This document shows, one piece after another, positions 17,229 through 25,188 of a DNA stretch of 64,000 nt. Source of the stretch: an uncultured Flavobacterium sp. (GTDB lineage Bacteria > Bacteroidota > Bacteroidia > Flavobacteriales > Flavobacteriaceae); contig NZ_OX638201.1 of the NCBI RefSeq assembly GCF_951805225.1, forward strand, positions 434,001 to 498,000. The letters run 5' to 3'. The notes under the pieces were generated by a model. That model saw only the letters and a program-made list of their open reading frames with translations. It was not told the origin of the DNA and searched no databases. Within the stretch, counting starts at the first letter, position 1. Every line of letters begins with the position of its first letter. Position numbers and translations under genes: made by a program.

Positions 17229-17455
17229 TTTTGTTTTTTGTTTGAAAGGTTTCAGGTTCTTAGAGTTTCAAGTTTCAGGTTTTTTTAGTTTCAAGTGAAA
17301 ACTTTGCGATCTTATCTTTGTCAAAGTTTAAAACTTTGACAAAGATTGCTCGAGAGACTTTGCGTGCTTAGACAAAGATTGAACAATAAGCTTAGCGAAC
17401 TTTGCGTAAAACCTTTGCCTCTTTGCGGTTAACTCACATCTCACCAAAACCTCTT
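17229..17455. repeat. Word-repeat intergenic region with a 33-bp perfect palindrome
   Basis: The gap is packed with variants of TTTCAAG/TTTCAGG (17265-17300) and of ACTTTGCG, at about 17301, 17358, 17399 and 17420. A perfect palindrome runs from 17314 to 17346 with 16-base arms (ATCTTTGTCAAAGTTT and its complement) around one base. It could act as the murQ transcription end, but it has no clean T run. Confidence 0.7.
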
Positions 17456-18268
17456 TTATTTGTTATAATTATCAACAGCATTTCTCACGCTGCCGTATTT
17501 TTTTAATAATTCAGAAGCTTCTTCATATGAAACCGGAATTTCTCCCATAATCATTTTTACACCTCTATCAACCAATTTGACATTGCTTAACTGCATGTCA
17601 ACCATTTTATTACCTTTTACTTTCCCAAGCTGAATCATTGCAGCAGTTGAGATCATATTCAGAACTAATTTTTGAGCCGTTCCTGCTTTCATTCTGGAAC
17701 TTCCGGTAATAAATTCAGGTCCAACAACGACTTCAACTGGAAATTTTGCTGTAAGTGCCAAAGGACTTCCCGCATTGTTAGTAATACATCCCGTAACAAT
17801 ATTATTTTGATTACAGGTTTCTAAACCACCAATAACATAAGGTGTAGTTCCGGAAGCTGCAATACCAATTACGACATCATTTGGACCAATATTATTGGCT
17901 TGCAAATCAATCCAGGCTTGCGTTGCATTGTCTTCGGCATTTTCTACAGCACGGCGAATCGCAGTGTCGCCACCTGCAATAATTCCGTTTACCAAGTCAA
18001 AAGGAACTCCAAAAGTAGGAGGACATTCAGATGCATCAACAACGCCTAAACGCCCTGATGTTCCTGCGCCGATATAAAACAATCGTCCCCCTATTTTTAA
18101 TTTATCAACAACCTGAGCCACTAAAGTTTCAATTTGTGGTATCGCTTTTTGGACAGCGTCAGGAACAGTTTTGTCTTCCTCGTTGATATTAATAAGCAAT
18201 TCATGAACTGACATTTTTTCTAAATGTTCGTATTTTGAAGCTTGTTCTGTGGTCTTTGTAAAGGTCAT
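17456..18268 (-). CDS. murQ: N-acetylmuramic acid 6-phosphate etherase
   Basis: The 270-residue cytoplasmic enzyme cleaves the lactyl ether of MurNAc-6-phosphate to give GlcNAc-6-phosphate and D-lactate during peptidoglycan recycling. The SIS-type sugar-phosphate fold is clear: FYIGAGTSGRLGVVDASECPP (in two parts near residues 65-85), IAGGDTAI with a downstream ENAED, GIAASGTTPYVIGGL near 135 and FITGSSRMKAGTAQKLVLN near 185. The length matches the family core; the E. coli enzyme has a longer C-terminal tail. No anmK, nagZ or ampG neighbour is in the window. Confidence 0.93.
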   Translation of the reverse strand: MTFTKTTEQASKYEHLEKMSVHELLININEEDKTVPDAVQKAIPQIETLVAQVVDKLKIGGRLFYIGAGTSGRLGVVDASECPPTFGVPFDLVNGIIAGGDTAIRRAVENAEDNATQAWIDLQANNIGPNDVVIGIAASGTTPYVIGGLETCNQNNIVTGCITNNAGSPLALTAKFPVEVVVGPEFITGSSRMKAGTAQKLVLNMISTAAMIQLGKVKGNKMVDMQLSNVKLVDRGVKMIMGEIPVSYEEASELLKKYGSVRNAVDNYNK

Positions 18269-18334
18269 TTTTTCGTATAATTACTCTTGCCCAAAATTAA
18301 TCTTTTTATCACAATTTTTAGAACCTTTTTAAAA

Positions 18335-18354
18335 GAACTAAAATATTATATTTG
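18335..18354 (+). promoter_or_regulatory. Promoter core of the first AraC-type gene
   Basis: The sequence gaactaaaatattatatttg ends in the flavobacterial -7 box TATATTTG (18347-18354), 18 bases before the ATG. The identical 20 bases precede the paralogue at 19579-19598. Confidence 0.7.
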
Positions 18355-18372
18355 AGAAATATTAAACGATAA

Positions 18373-19518
18373 ATGGATAGATTAGTTTTTATGGATAGCG
18401 TTGCTCGCATTGCTGTTTTTGTTTCGCTGCTTTTGGCACTTTTTTTACTCACAGTAAAAACAGAGAATAAATTGGCAAACCGATTATTTGCCAGCTTTAT
18501 TATTCTTTCGGCAATTGATTTCAGCGGACTTTTAGACTACACATTTCCTCAGCAATTTGTGGATTTAGAGATTTTGAGATCTACAACTTGTTTGCTCGAA
18601 ATGCCTTTGATTTATCTTTATGTTTTGGCAGCTTGTTATTCAGATTTTCGATTAAAATGGAAACATTTACTTTATACGCTTCCTTTTATCGTAATGAATT
18701 TAGTTTTCATGCCCAGATTTTATTTAGAATCCGGAATTGCAAAAGAGTTGTTTATAGCAAATTATAATAAAATGTCTGAAGTGCTTTTTTTTCAGATTCT
18801 AATTGAGTTTCAGTATTGGTTTTATATTGTGACTATATTTATAATTTTAAAAAAATACAGAAAAATTTATCTCGAAAATTATACCAATCCAAGCACTTCA
18901 ACCTATAATTGGCTTTTTCAAATGAATTGTGTTTTTGCAGTAATGCATTCTATTACGGCAATTAAAAATCTAATGCGTTATACAACTTCAAGAGATGCTT
19001 TTCTTTGGGGAAATGTTCTTATGGTAATAATGGCTTTGTGCGTAATTTGCTGGTTTGTAATGAAAGCACTAAATCATCCGGAGCTTTTTAGAGGAATCAA
19101 TTCTAATTTGCAATTGACAAAAGACTTTTTGCCTATAGAAAATAAAGAGACAATTGAAGTAGAAATCAATCAGGATGAAGCTGTTTCGGCTCAAATTTCA
19201 GCATTGAAAAATTATATGACAGAGAAAGAACCATATCTTGATCCGTCGCTTACTATTCAGGAATTGGCGAATCAATTTAATGTTCCGGTTCGTGATTTAT
19301 CCGTTTTGATTAATCATCATATGAACCAGCATTTTTTTGATTTTGTAAATGAATATCGCATTCAAAAAGCGATGGGTATTTTAAAGAATCCAGTAAAAAA
19401 CAATCTGACCGTTTTAGAAATCTTATACGAAGTAGGTTTTAATTCTAAATCATCGTTCAATACTTCCTTCAAAAAACACACAAATCTCACGCCTACAGCT
19501 TATAGAAACGCTTCATAA
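18373..19518 (+). CDS. Membrane-anchored AraC family regulator, paralogue 1
   Basis: The 381-residue protein has about seven predicted membrane helices in residues 10-240 and a C-terminal AraC-type double helix-turn-helix (about 275-380). In the DNA-binding half, LTIQELANQFNVPVRDLSVL and the canonical VLEILYEVGFNSKSSFNTSFKK (split across residues 345-366) with LTPTAYR are clear. This membrane-sensor plus AraC layout is common in Bacteroidota, and the ligand and targets are unknown. The next gene is a full-length paralogue with the same promoter core, and an outer-membrane receptor follows. Confidence 0.85.
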   Translation: MDRLVFMDSVARIAVFVSLLLALFLLTVKTENKLANRLFASFIILSAIDFSGLLDYTFPQQFVDLEILRSTTCLLEMPLIYLYVLAACYSDFRLKWKHLLYTLPFIVMNLVFMPRFYLESGIAKELFIANYNKMSEVLFFQILIEFQYWFYIVTIFIILKKYRKIYLENYTNPSTSTYNWLFQMNCVFAVMHSITAIKNLMRYTTSRDAFLWGNVLMVIMALCVICWFVMKALNHPELFRGINSNLQLTKDFLPIENKETIEVEINQDEAVSAQISALKNYMTEKEPYLDPSLTIQELANQFNVPVRDLSVLINHHMNQHFFDFVNEYRIQKAMGILKNPVKNNLTVLEILYEVGFNSKSSFNTSFKKHTNLTPTAYRNAS

Positions 19519-19578
19519 TACTAAAATTTCAAGAGCATTTTTTGTTGTGATACTTGCCTTTATGAATTCGGGTTAAAG

Positions 19579-19598
19579 GAACTAAAATATTATATTTG
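19579..19598 (+). promoter_or_regulatory. Promoter core of the second AraC-type gene
   Basis: It is identical over 20 bases to 18335-18354, including the TATATTTG -7 box (19591-19598). It lies 20 bases before the start codon. Confidence 0.7.
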
Positions 19599-19618
19599 TT
19601 TAATAATCAAAAAAATTA

Positions 19619-20761
19619 ATGAATATAGATAGTTTTTTGAGTGTTATGGGCTGGATGTCAGTTTTTGTATCACTATTACTGGCATTCTTTTTAGTCACTG
19701 TAAAAACCCAAAATAAACTGGCAAACAGATTATTTGCTTTATACTTGCTGTTTTTTGCAATTGACAATACCGGAATTTTTATAAGCGAGAGTTTCGTTAA
19801 AGCAAATTTCAATTTGGAATTTTTCAGATGGACGACTTGTGCTTTCACACTTCCTGTTTTCTACCTATATATAGTATCGGTTTGTTTTACTGATTTTCGA
19901 TTAAAACCTAAGCATTTAGTTCATGCAATTCCATTTCTAATCATAAATATCGTTTTTGTATTCAGACTTTATTTTTTAAGTGATGCAGATAAAATGCAAT
20001 TTTATGACCATCGAAGTCAAATGCCAGAGTTTTACAGTTTCCAGTTTATGCTGGCCTTACAAATCATAATTTATAGTATTGCAACATTTTCAGTTTTAAA
20101 AAAATATAAAGAAATATATCAGGAAAATTATACGAATCCTAAAACTTCTATTTTTAAATGGTTATTTCAAATCGCGGCAGTATTATTTACTTTATATTAT
20201 TTCTCGATAGCTAAGAATGTTTTAAGATTTACTCCTTTTGAATCGTTGTGGATTTGGGCAAATGTTTTCATGCAATTTTGGGCGCTAATCGTAACGTGTT
20301 GGTTTGTGTTAAAAGCTTTGAATCATCCCGAACTTTTTAGAGGAATTGATTCAAAATTGGAATTAGCGAGAGATATTCTTCCGAAAGTAAATGTTATCGA
20401 AATAAACGATCCTAAAAACGAGATAATTTCGGCGCAAATTTCGGCACTAAAACAATATATGATCGAAAAAGAACCTTTTCTGGATCCATCGCTTACGATT
20501 CAGGAACTCTCCAATCAAATTGAAATTCCGGTTCGGGATTTATCCGTTTTGATTAATCATCATATAAATCAGCATTTTTTTGATTTTGTAAATGAATATC
20601 GTATTCAAAAAGCAATGAGTATTTTAAAAAATCCTCTAAAAAGTGATTTGACAGTTTTAGAAATTCTGTACGAAGTAGGTTTTAATTCAAAATCATCATT
20701 TAATACTTCGTTTAAAAAATATACAAATTTAACGCCTACAGCTTACCGAAACGCTTCATAA
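19619..20761 (+). CDS. Membrane-anchored AraC family regulator, paralogue 2
   Basis: The 380-residue protein has the same layout as the preceding gene: about seven N-terminal membrane helices, then the AraC-type DNA-binding domain. The C-terminal 110 residues are nearly identical to paralogue 1 (LSVLINHHINQHFFDFVNEY, then FNSKSSFNTSFKKYTNLTP), while the membrane half has diverged much more. This suggests two sensors for different signals that may bind similar DNA sites. It ends in a strong terminator, so the receptor gene that follows has its own transcription start. Confidence 0.85.
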   Translation: MNIDSFLSVMGWMSVFVSLLLAFFLVTVKTQNKLANRLFALYLLFFAIDNTGIFISESFVKANFNLEFFRWTTCAFTLPVFYLYIVSVCFTDFRLKPKHLVHAIPFLIINIVFVFRLYFLSDADKMQFYDHRSQMPEFYSFQFMLALQIIIYSIATFSVLKKYKEIYQENYTNPKTSIFKWLFQIAAVLFTLYYFSIAKNVLRFTPFESLWIWANVFMQFWALIVTCWFVLKALNHPELFRGIDSKLELARDILPKVNVIEINDPKNEIISAQISALKQYMIEKEPFLDPSLTIQELSNQIEIPVRDLSVLINHHINQHFFDFVNEYRIQKAMSILKNPLKSDLTVLEILYEVGFNSKSSFNTSFKKYTNLTPTAYRNAS

Positions 20762-20797
20762 TTAGCGATTTGTAAAAAGTCGTACTTCATGTCTAAT

Positions 20798-20843
20798 AAA
20801 GTCGAACCAATTTCCTAAGTAGAAATTGGTTCGACTTTTTTTT
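20798..20843 (+). terminator. Strong terminator after the second AraC-type gene
   Basis: A 17-bp perfect stem AAAGTCGAACCAATTTC and its complement surrounds a 7-base loop, followed by eight Ts (20836-20843). It lies within an upstream extension of the next open frame, so that extension is not coding. Confidence 0.92.
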
Positions 20844-20915
20844 GTCGGTCGCGTACGCAACATTTCTAAGGCAACTTTGCTTCAAATTAATCGAACAAGT
20901 TTAAAATTAGAAATT

Positions 20916-23300
20916 ATGAAAAAAGTTAACCTCTTTATTTTTTTACTATTGCCTCTTTTTTGTTTAGCGCAAACAACCTTTAAATTAAATGGAAAAATTG
21001 CTGATGAAAAAGCTCCGGTTGCCTGGGCAGATGTTGTAATCTTAAATCAAGAAGGAAAAATTATAACAGGAACTACAACAAAAGAAGACGGAAGTTTTGA
21101 ATTGATGCTAAGTAAAGGATTCTGTAAAGTAAAAATAAACCCGATTGGATATTCTGAATTTGAGAAAGATATTACGATAGAAAAAGACATCAATTTAGGT
21201 TTGATTACTTTAAAAGAAAATGTGACGAATTTGGGCGAAGTTGTTATTCAATCTAAAAGAAATATGATTGAACAAAAAACGGATCGTTTGGTTTATAATC
21301 TTGAAAATAATGTAACAAATGTTGGAGGCGATGCTTTGAGTGCGATAAATACAGCGCCGGGAGTTGCGGTACAAAATGATGTTATTAATATTTTGGGAAA
21401 AGGTGCTTCTCGTGTAATGATCGACGGAAGAATGATCGAATTAACGGGTGAAGAACTGAATAATTATCTGAAATCTATTTCGGCAAGTGATATTAAAAAT
21501 ATCGAAATTATCAGTAATCCTTCTTCGAAATATGAAGCTGAAGGAACTGGCGGATTAATCAATATTATTATGAAAAAAGGAGTTAGAGATTCCTGGAAAA
21601 ACACAACTACAGCTTCATACGATCAAAACAAATACGGGATTTATAATTTGAGAAATAATTTCTTTTACAATAAAAACAAGTTCCGATTTTCGGCAAGTAT
21701 TAACGGAAAAACGGGTTATAGTAATATTAAAGAAACGCTTGATATGTATTTTGCCGAAGGTCCTACGAAAATGGATGTAACGACAAAATATAATCAGGAA
21801 AACTTATCTGGAAAAATGGCTTTGGATTACGATCTTTCGGAAAGAACAAGTATTGGTTTTCAAATTTTAAGAGACAGAAGCAATCCGAATTTTGACTCAG
21901 ATATTAGAATCAATAATTATGATGCTCAAAATCAATTAGAAAGTTACATAATCAATAAAAGCTTTTTGGACAGAAAAGTAGGCAATGAAACTTATAATCT
22001 ACATTTGATTACTAAACTTGATTCTCTAAATCGTAAATTATCTTTTGATGTGGATTACTTTAATTATGATTCAAAATTTGACAGAAATTTTCTTGCGAAC
22101 AATTATGATGCTGATGGAACTTTTGTTGATGTAAATCAATCGGCGCGAAATTTTTCTAATCAGAATATTGATAATTTGAGTTTCAAGGCAGATATGGATC
22201 ATCCGCTTGAAGCGTTGAACTTATCTTATGGCGCAAAAGTGAGTTTTACAACCAGTAAAAGTGATGTCTTATTTTTTAATACGATTACAGGAACTCCGGT
22301 TTTAGATCCTAACCAAACGAATAAATTTAAATACACCGAATACAATCAGGCGGTTTATATTAGCGGAAATAAAAAAATCAATGAAAAATGGGATTTTCAA
22401 TTGGGATTGAGATTAGAAAACACACAAACAAATGGTTTTTCGGAAACTTTAAATCAGGAAACGGTAAACAATTATTTTAAATTATTTCCAACGTGTTATG
22501 CTTCTTACAAGAGAAATGAAGATAATAATTTTAGCTTAAACTACGGAAAGAGAATCCGCAGACCAGGTTTTTCTTTATTGAATCCGTTTAGAGTTTATAT
22601 CAGCAGTAATAGTTATTCTGAAGGAAATCCGTTTTTGAAACCTTCTTTTAGTGACAATTTTGAGTTTGTGCATTCTTATAAAAAAATATTGAGAACAAGT
22701 CTTTTCTTAAATTCAATTACGGATGGTTATGGCGTAATATTTACTGCAAATCCAGAAACGCTTACGCAAGTTGTGTCGAGAGATAATTATTTTAAAGGTA
22801 TTAATTATGGAATTGGAGAAACGTATTCGGTAAGTTTTGCAGATTGGTGGGAAAGCGAGAACTCAATTTATTTTTTAGGATCTAATATTAAGTTTATAAA
22901 AGATATAAATGCAACTCCGGCAAATGGTTTTGAAGTCGATTTTTCTACAAACAATACATTTTCATTAGGAAAAACATCAAAATTGCAAGTAGATTTTACT
23001 TATACTTCTCCTTACAAAAGTGGTTTGTATGCAACGGGTTATGTGTCGAGTTTGAATATTGGTTATAAACAAGATCTGTTAAACAAATCATTGCAAATAG
23101 CTTTTCTATTAAATGATATTTTTAATACGTCTTACTTAAAAGATGATGTTTCGATTGTAAATGGCGTGAAACAGGTTTATAGCCAAAATGAAAGTAACCG
23201 ATTTGCGCGTGTATCTGTAGTTTATAATTTTGGAAACAAAAAAATCAATGTTAACCAACGTACTTCTGGAAATGAAGAAGAGAAAAACAGAGCTAGATAA
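20916..23300 (+). CDS. Outer-membrane beta-barrel receptor (TonB-dependent-receptor-like)
   Basis: From the ATG at 20916 the protein has 794 residues. An upstream in-frame start at 20826 is excluded because it falls in the terminator. It has a signal peptide (FIFLLLPLFCLAQ), a carboxypeptidase-regulatory-like domain (residues 20-105, TKEDGSFELML), a plug domain (about 120-225: GDALSAINTAPGVAVQNDV, SNPSSKYEAEGTGGLINI) and a beta-barrel resembling the OMP_b-brl_3 group, ending in an aromatic-rich RVSVVYNFGN strand before a charged tail. It is a probable importer or surface protein of unknown substrate. No SusD partner is nearby, which argues against a classical glycan-utilisation pair. The two AraC-type genes upstream are candidate regulators. 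Confidence 0.88.
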   Translation: MKKVNLFIFLLLPLFCLAQTTFKLNGKIADEKAPVAWADVVILNQEGKIITGTTTKEDGSFELMLSKGFCKVKINPIGYSEFEKDITIEKDINLGLITLKENVTNLGEVVIQSKRNMIEQKTDRLVYNLENNVTNVGGDALSAINTAPGVAVQNDVINILGKGASRVMIDGRMIELTGEELNNYLKSISASDIKNIEIISNPSSKYEAEGTGGLINIIMKKGVRDSWKNTTTASYDQNKYGIYNLRNNFFYNKNKFRFSASINGKTGYSNIKETLDMYFAEGPTKMDVTTKYNQENLSGKMALDYDLSERTSIGFQILRDRSNPNFDSDIRINNYDAQNQLESYIINKSFLDRKVGNETYNLHLITKLDSLNRKLSFDVDYFNYDSKFDRNFLANNYDADGTFVDVNQSARNFSNQNIDNLSFKADMDHPLEALNLSYGAKVSFTTSKSDVLFFNTITGTPVLDPNQTNKFKYTEYNQAVYISGNKKINEKWDFQLGLRLENTQTNGFSETLNQETVNNYFKLFPTCYASYKRNEDNNFSLNYGKRIRRPGFSLLNPFRVYISSNSYSEGNPFLKPSFSDNFEFVHSYKKILRTSLFLNSITDGYGVIFTANPETLTQVVSRDNYFKGINYGIGETYSVSFADWWESENSIYFLGSNIKFIKDINATPANGFEVDFSTNNTFSLGKTSKLQVDFTYTSPYKSGLYATGYVSSLNIGYKQDLLNKSLQIAFLLNDIFNTSYLKDDVSIVNGVKQVYSQNESNRFARVSVVYNFGNKKINVNQRTSGNEEEKNRAR

Positions 23301-23360
23301 TTAGATAATTTGTCAATTAGAAAATTAGATAATTCTGGAATTTTACTTTGTCTATATAGT

Positions 23361-23398
23361 ATCCTGACAGGTTTTTTCAATCTGTTAGGTATTTTTTT
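23361..23398 (+). terminator. Probable terminator after the receptor gene
   Basis: An 8-bp stem CCTGACAG/CTGTTAGG (23363-23370 with 23382-23389, one G-T pair) is followed by a run of seven Ts (23392-23398). It stands 60 bases after the receptor stop. Confidence 0.6.
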
Positions 23399-23419
23399 AA
23401 CGATAAGTTCTTGTTTTTT

Positions 23420-23532
23420 GCGTGAGGGATAGGAGTAGACTACCGAAGTAGTATGGATAGCCCGACCGTATCCCGGTGAGAGGGCGAATAACCGTAAAGT
23501 AAATTTGCCCTCTTATCGGGATAGGGTCACGC
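23420..23532 (+). ncRNA. Structured-RNA candidate or folded repeat (three-helix junction)
   Basis: The 113 bases fold as a three-way junction. The closing helix is GCGTGA/TCACGC (23420-23425 with 23527-23532). Helix 2 is ACTAC-CGAA-GTAGT (23439-23452). A long helix 3 starts with GACC/GGTC (23464-23467 with 23525-23528, overlapping the closing helix) and continues with TATCCCG..AGAGGGC pairing GCCCTCT..CGGGATA. Single-stranded joins include GGGATAGGAG and TGGATAGCCC. It lies between convergent genes (receptor and ZIP transporter). The Rfam Flavo-1 motif of unknown function is one family to test; I cannot confirm identity by eye. A mobile folded repeat is the alternative. Confidence 0.55.
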
Positions 23533-23537
23533 CCAAA

Positions 23538-24206
23538 TTATAATAAAAATGCCAATAAAATTCCTAGAACTATCATTGAAACTTTGGCAATATTGAATTT
23601 ATGTCCTTCGCTGCTTTCAAAAATAATAGTTGATGAAATATGGAATAAAATTCCAATTACGATTGCTGTTATTTGGGTATAATATTCGTTTAGAAAAGGT
23701 AAATATTCGGAGGCAATTGTGCCCAAAGGCGTCATGATTGCAAAGGTAAGCATGAACACAAAAATGGCTTTTTTGTCCAGATTTGCATTGATGAAAAAAG
23801 TGGTTAGAATCACGGCAATTGGCAAGTGATGAATCGCAATTCCTACTGCTAAATCGTGGTGATGACTTACGGGAAAACCTTCTAAAAAGGCGTGAATACA
23901 CAAGCTGATAAAAAGTAACCAAGGAATTTGAGACATTTGTGCATGTCCGTGAACGTGCCCATGTTCGGCTCCTTTTGAGAAAAATTCTAATATGATCTGG
24001 AACAAAATTCCAGCCATAATAAATAAACCAATATTGTGATTGTGTGATTCGTAAACTTCCGGCAATAAATGCATTACGGTTAACGATAGTAAAAATGAAC
24101 CGCTAAATGCTAATAATAATTTTAGATTGGTTTTGTTTTTAGGTTTTAAAAACAAAGCCACAATATATCCTAAAAGTACAGAAATTAAGGGTAATAAATA
24201 ACTCAT
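23538..24206 (-). CDS. ZIP family metal transporter
   Basis: The 222-residue inner-membrane protein has about seven to eight helices. ZIP signatures are the histidine-rich loop HGHVHGHAQ (about residues 82-90) and the paired metal-site helices HAFLEGFPVSHHHD and VGIAIHHLPIAVIL (about 108-135), which hold the H-x3-E and H-H-x-P residues. It is shorter than ZupT but complete. The likely substrate is Zn(II) or another divalent metal, moved into the cytoplasm. No metal-responsive regulator is adjacent. Confidence 0.88.
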   Translation of the reverse strand: MSYLLPLISVLLGYIVALFLKPKNKTNLKLLLAFSGSFLLSLTVMHLLPEVYESHNHNIGLFIMAGILFQIILEFFSKGAEHGHVHGHAQMSQIPWLLFISLCIHAFLEGFPVSHHHDLAVGIAIHHLPIAVILTTFFINANLDKKAIFVFMLTFAIMTPLGTIASEYLPFLNEYYTQITAIVIGILFHISSTIIFESSEGHKFNIAKVSMIVLGILLAFLL

Positions 24207-24291
24207 TTTTTATTGTTTAATCGTTTTTTAATTGTTTAATCGTTGATTTGTTTAATCGGTAAAACGGTTAAACAATTTAACGATTTACCAG
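24207..24291. repeat. Word repeat TTGTTTAATCG with an inverted end
   Basis: The 85-base gap repeats TTGTTTAATCG three times (about 24214, 24230 and 24247) and then carries its complement CGGTTAAACAA, so that TTGTTTAA-CG can pair with CG-TTAAACAA around GTAAAA. It may end transcription of the methyltransferase gene. A comparable A/T word repeat (ATTAGATAATT) follows the receptor gene at 23301-23335. Confidence 0.55.
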
Positions 24292-25056
24292 TTACTTAAA
24301 AATCATGATTAATCGTTCGCTTTCTAGTTTGTGAAACTTTTTTAGTTTGTAGTCTCCAAAAATATCGAGCAGAAAAATACCGGCTTCGGCCATTAATTCT
24401 TCAAAGTCTTTTAATGTCAGGGCTTTTACTTTTTCGGTAAAATGATAGGTTTGGCCTTGATCTTCAAAGTCTATTTCTTTAAAAATATGTCCGTCTTCAA
24501 CATATCTTTTAATTTTAAAATCAATTCCTTCAACGGTTTTTACTTCTTCCGGCACTAAAGTTTCGATTACCTGATTTACATTCATGAAATCAATTACGGC
24601 AAAACCATATTCAGACAAGCTTTCTTTGATTGCTTTTAGGGTTGTTAAGTTGTCGTCATCACTTTCGAAATATCCGAAACTGGTAAACAAATTAAAAATA
24701 GCATCAAATTTTTCTTCGAATGGCTCGCGCATATCGTGCACTTTAAAATGCAGGGTTTCGTTGCTGTTTTTGCTGGCTTCGGCGATACTATTTTCAGACA
24801 AATCAGCGCCTAAAACGTTAAAACCTAATTGGTTTAAGTAAATCGAATGACGTCCTTTTCCGCAAGCTAAGTCAAGTACTTTTGCTTTTTCGGGAAGGTT
24901 TAGATAATGCGTAAGATTATCCATAAAAATCTGCGCTTCTCTGTAATTTCGGTCTTTATAAAGAATGTGATAATACGGAGTATCAAACCATGATGTGAAC
25001 CAGTTTTGAGTGTTACGTTCCTGATTTGGTGTTGATGAGTTTGGTGCTTCAGACAT
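24292..25056 (-). CDS. Class I SAM-dependent methyltransferase
   Basis: The 254-residue cytoplasmic protein has the SAM-binding motif I VLDLACGKGRHSIYL (about residue 60), the acidic motif LGADLSENSI (about 80) and a motif IV-like FDAIFNLFTSFGYF (about 115), the signature of the Methyltransf_25/11 group. The C-terminal half carries a beta-rich insert (residues 165-215), perhaps for substrate binding. The substrate cannot be named. It is divergent from the THUMP methyltransferase gene, with back-to-back promoters between them. Confidence 0.85.
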   Translation of the reverse strand: MSEAPNSSTPNQERNTQNWFTSWFDTPYYHILYKDRNYREAQIFMDNLTHYLNLPEKAKVLDLACGKGRHSIYLNQLGFNVLGADLSENSIAEASKNSNETLHFKVHDMREPFEEKFDAIFNLFTSFGYFESDDDNLTTLKAIKESLSEYGFAVIDFMNVNQVIETLVPEEVKTVEGIDFKIKRYVEDGHIFKEIDFEDQGQTYHFTEKVKALTLKDFEELMAEAGIFLLDIFGDYKLKKFHKLESERLIMIFK

Positions 25057-25086
25057 TTATTCTATTTCAATTAATTCAAAGTACCG

Positions 25087-25105
25087 CAAATTTAGTGTAT
25101 TTTTG
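25087..25105. promoter_or_regulatory. Back-to-back -7 boxes of two divergent methyltransferase genes
   Basis: TAAATTTG on the minus strand (25087-25094) serves the 24292-25056 gene. TATTTTTG on the plus strand (25098-25105) serves the 25189 gene. Only three bases separate the two -7 boxes. Confidence 0.6.
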
Positions 25106-25188
25106 CCGAAAAATAACTATTTCGTGACGATACCTGAATAATCAGATGTGTGTTTGCGATCGGAGTTTTTTTTAATACAAAAATAAAG

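Noticed and set aside
20826..20915. Longer N-terminus for the outer-membrane receptor (30 extra codons)
   Set aside because: It begins inside the strong terminator of the preceding gene, and the ATG at 20916 starts directly with a signal peptide.
20916..23300. SusC-type glycan utilisation locus
   Set aside because: No SusD-like gene or glycoside hydrolase is adjacent, and the receptor resembles the OMP_b-brl_3 group rather than SusC.
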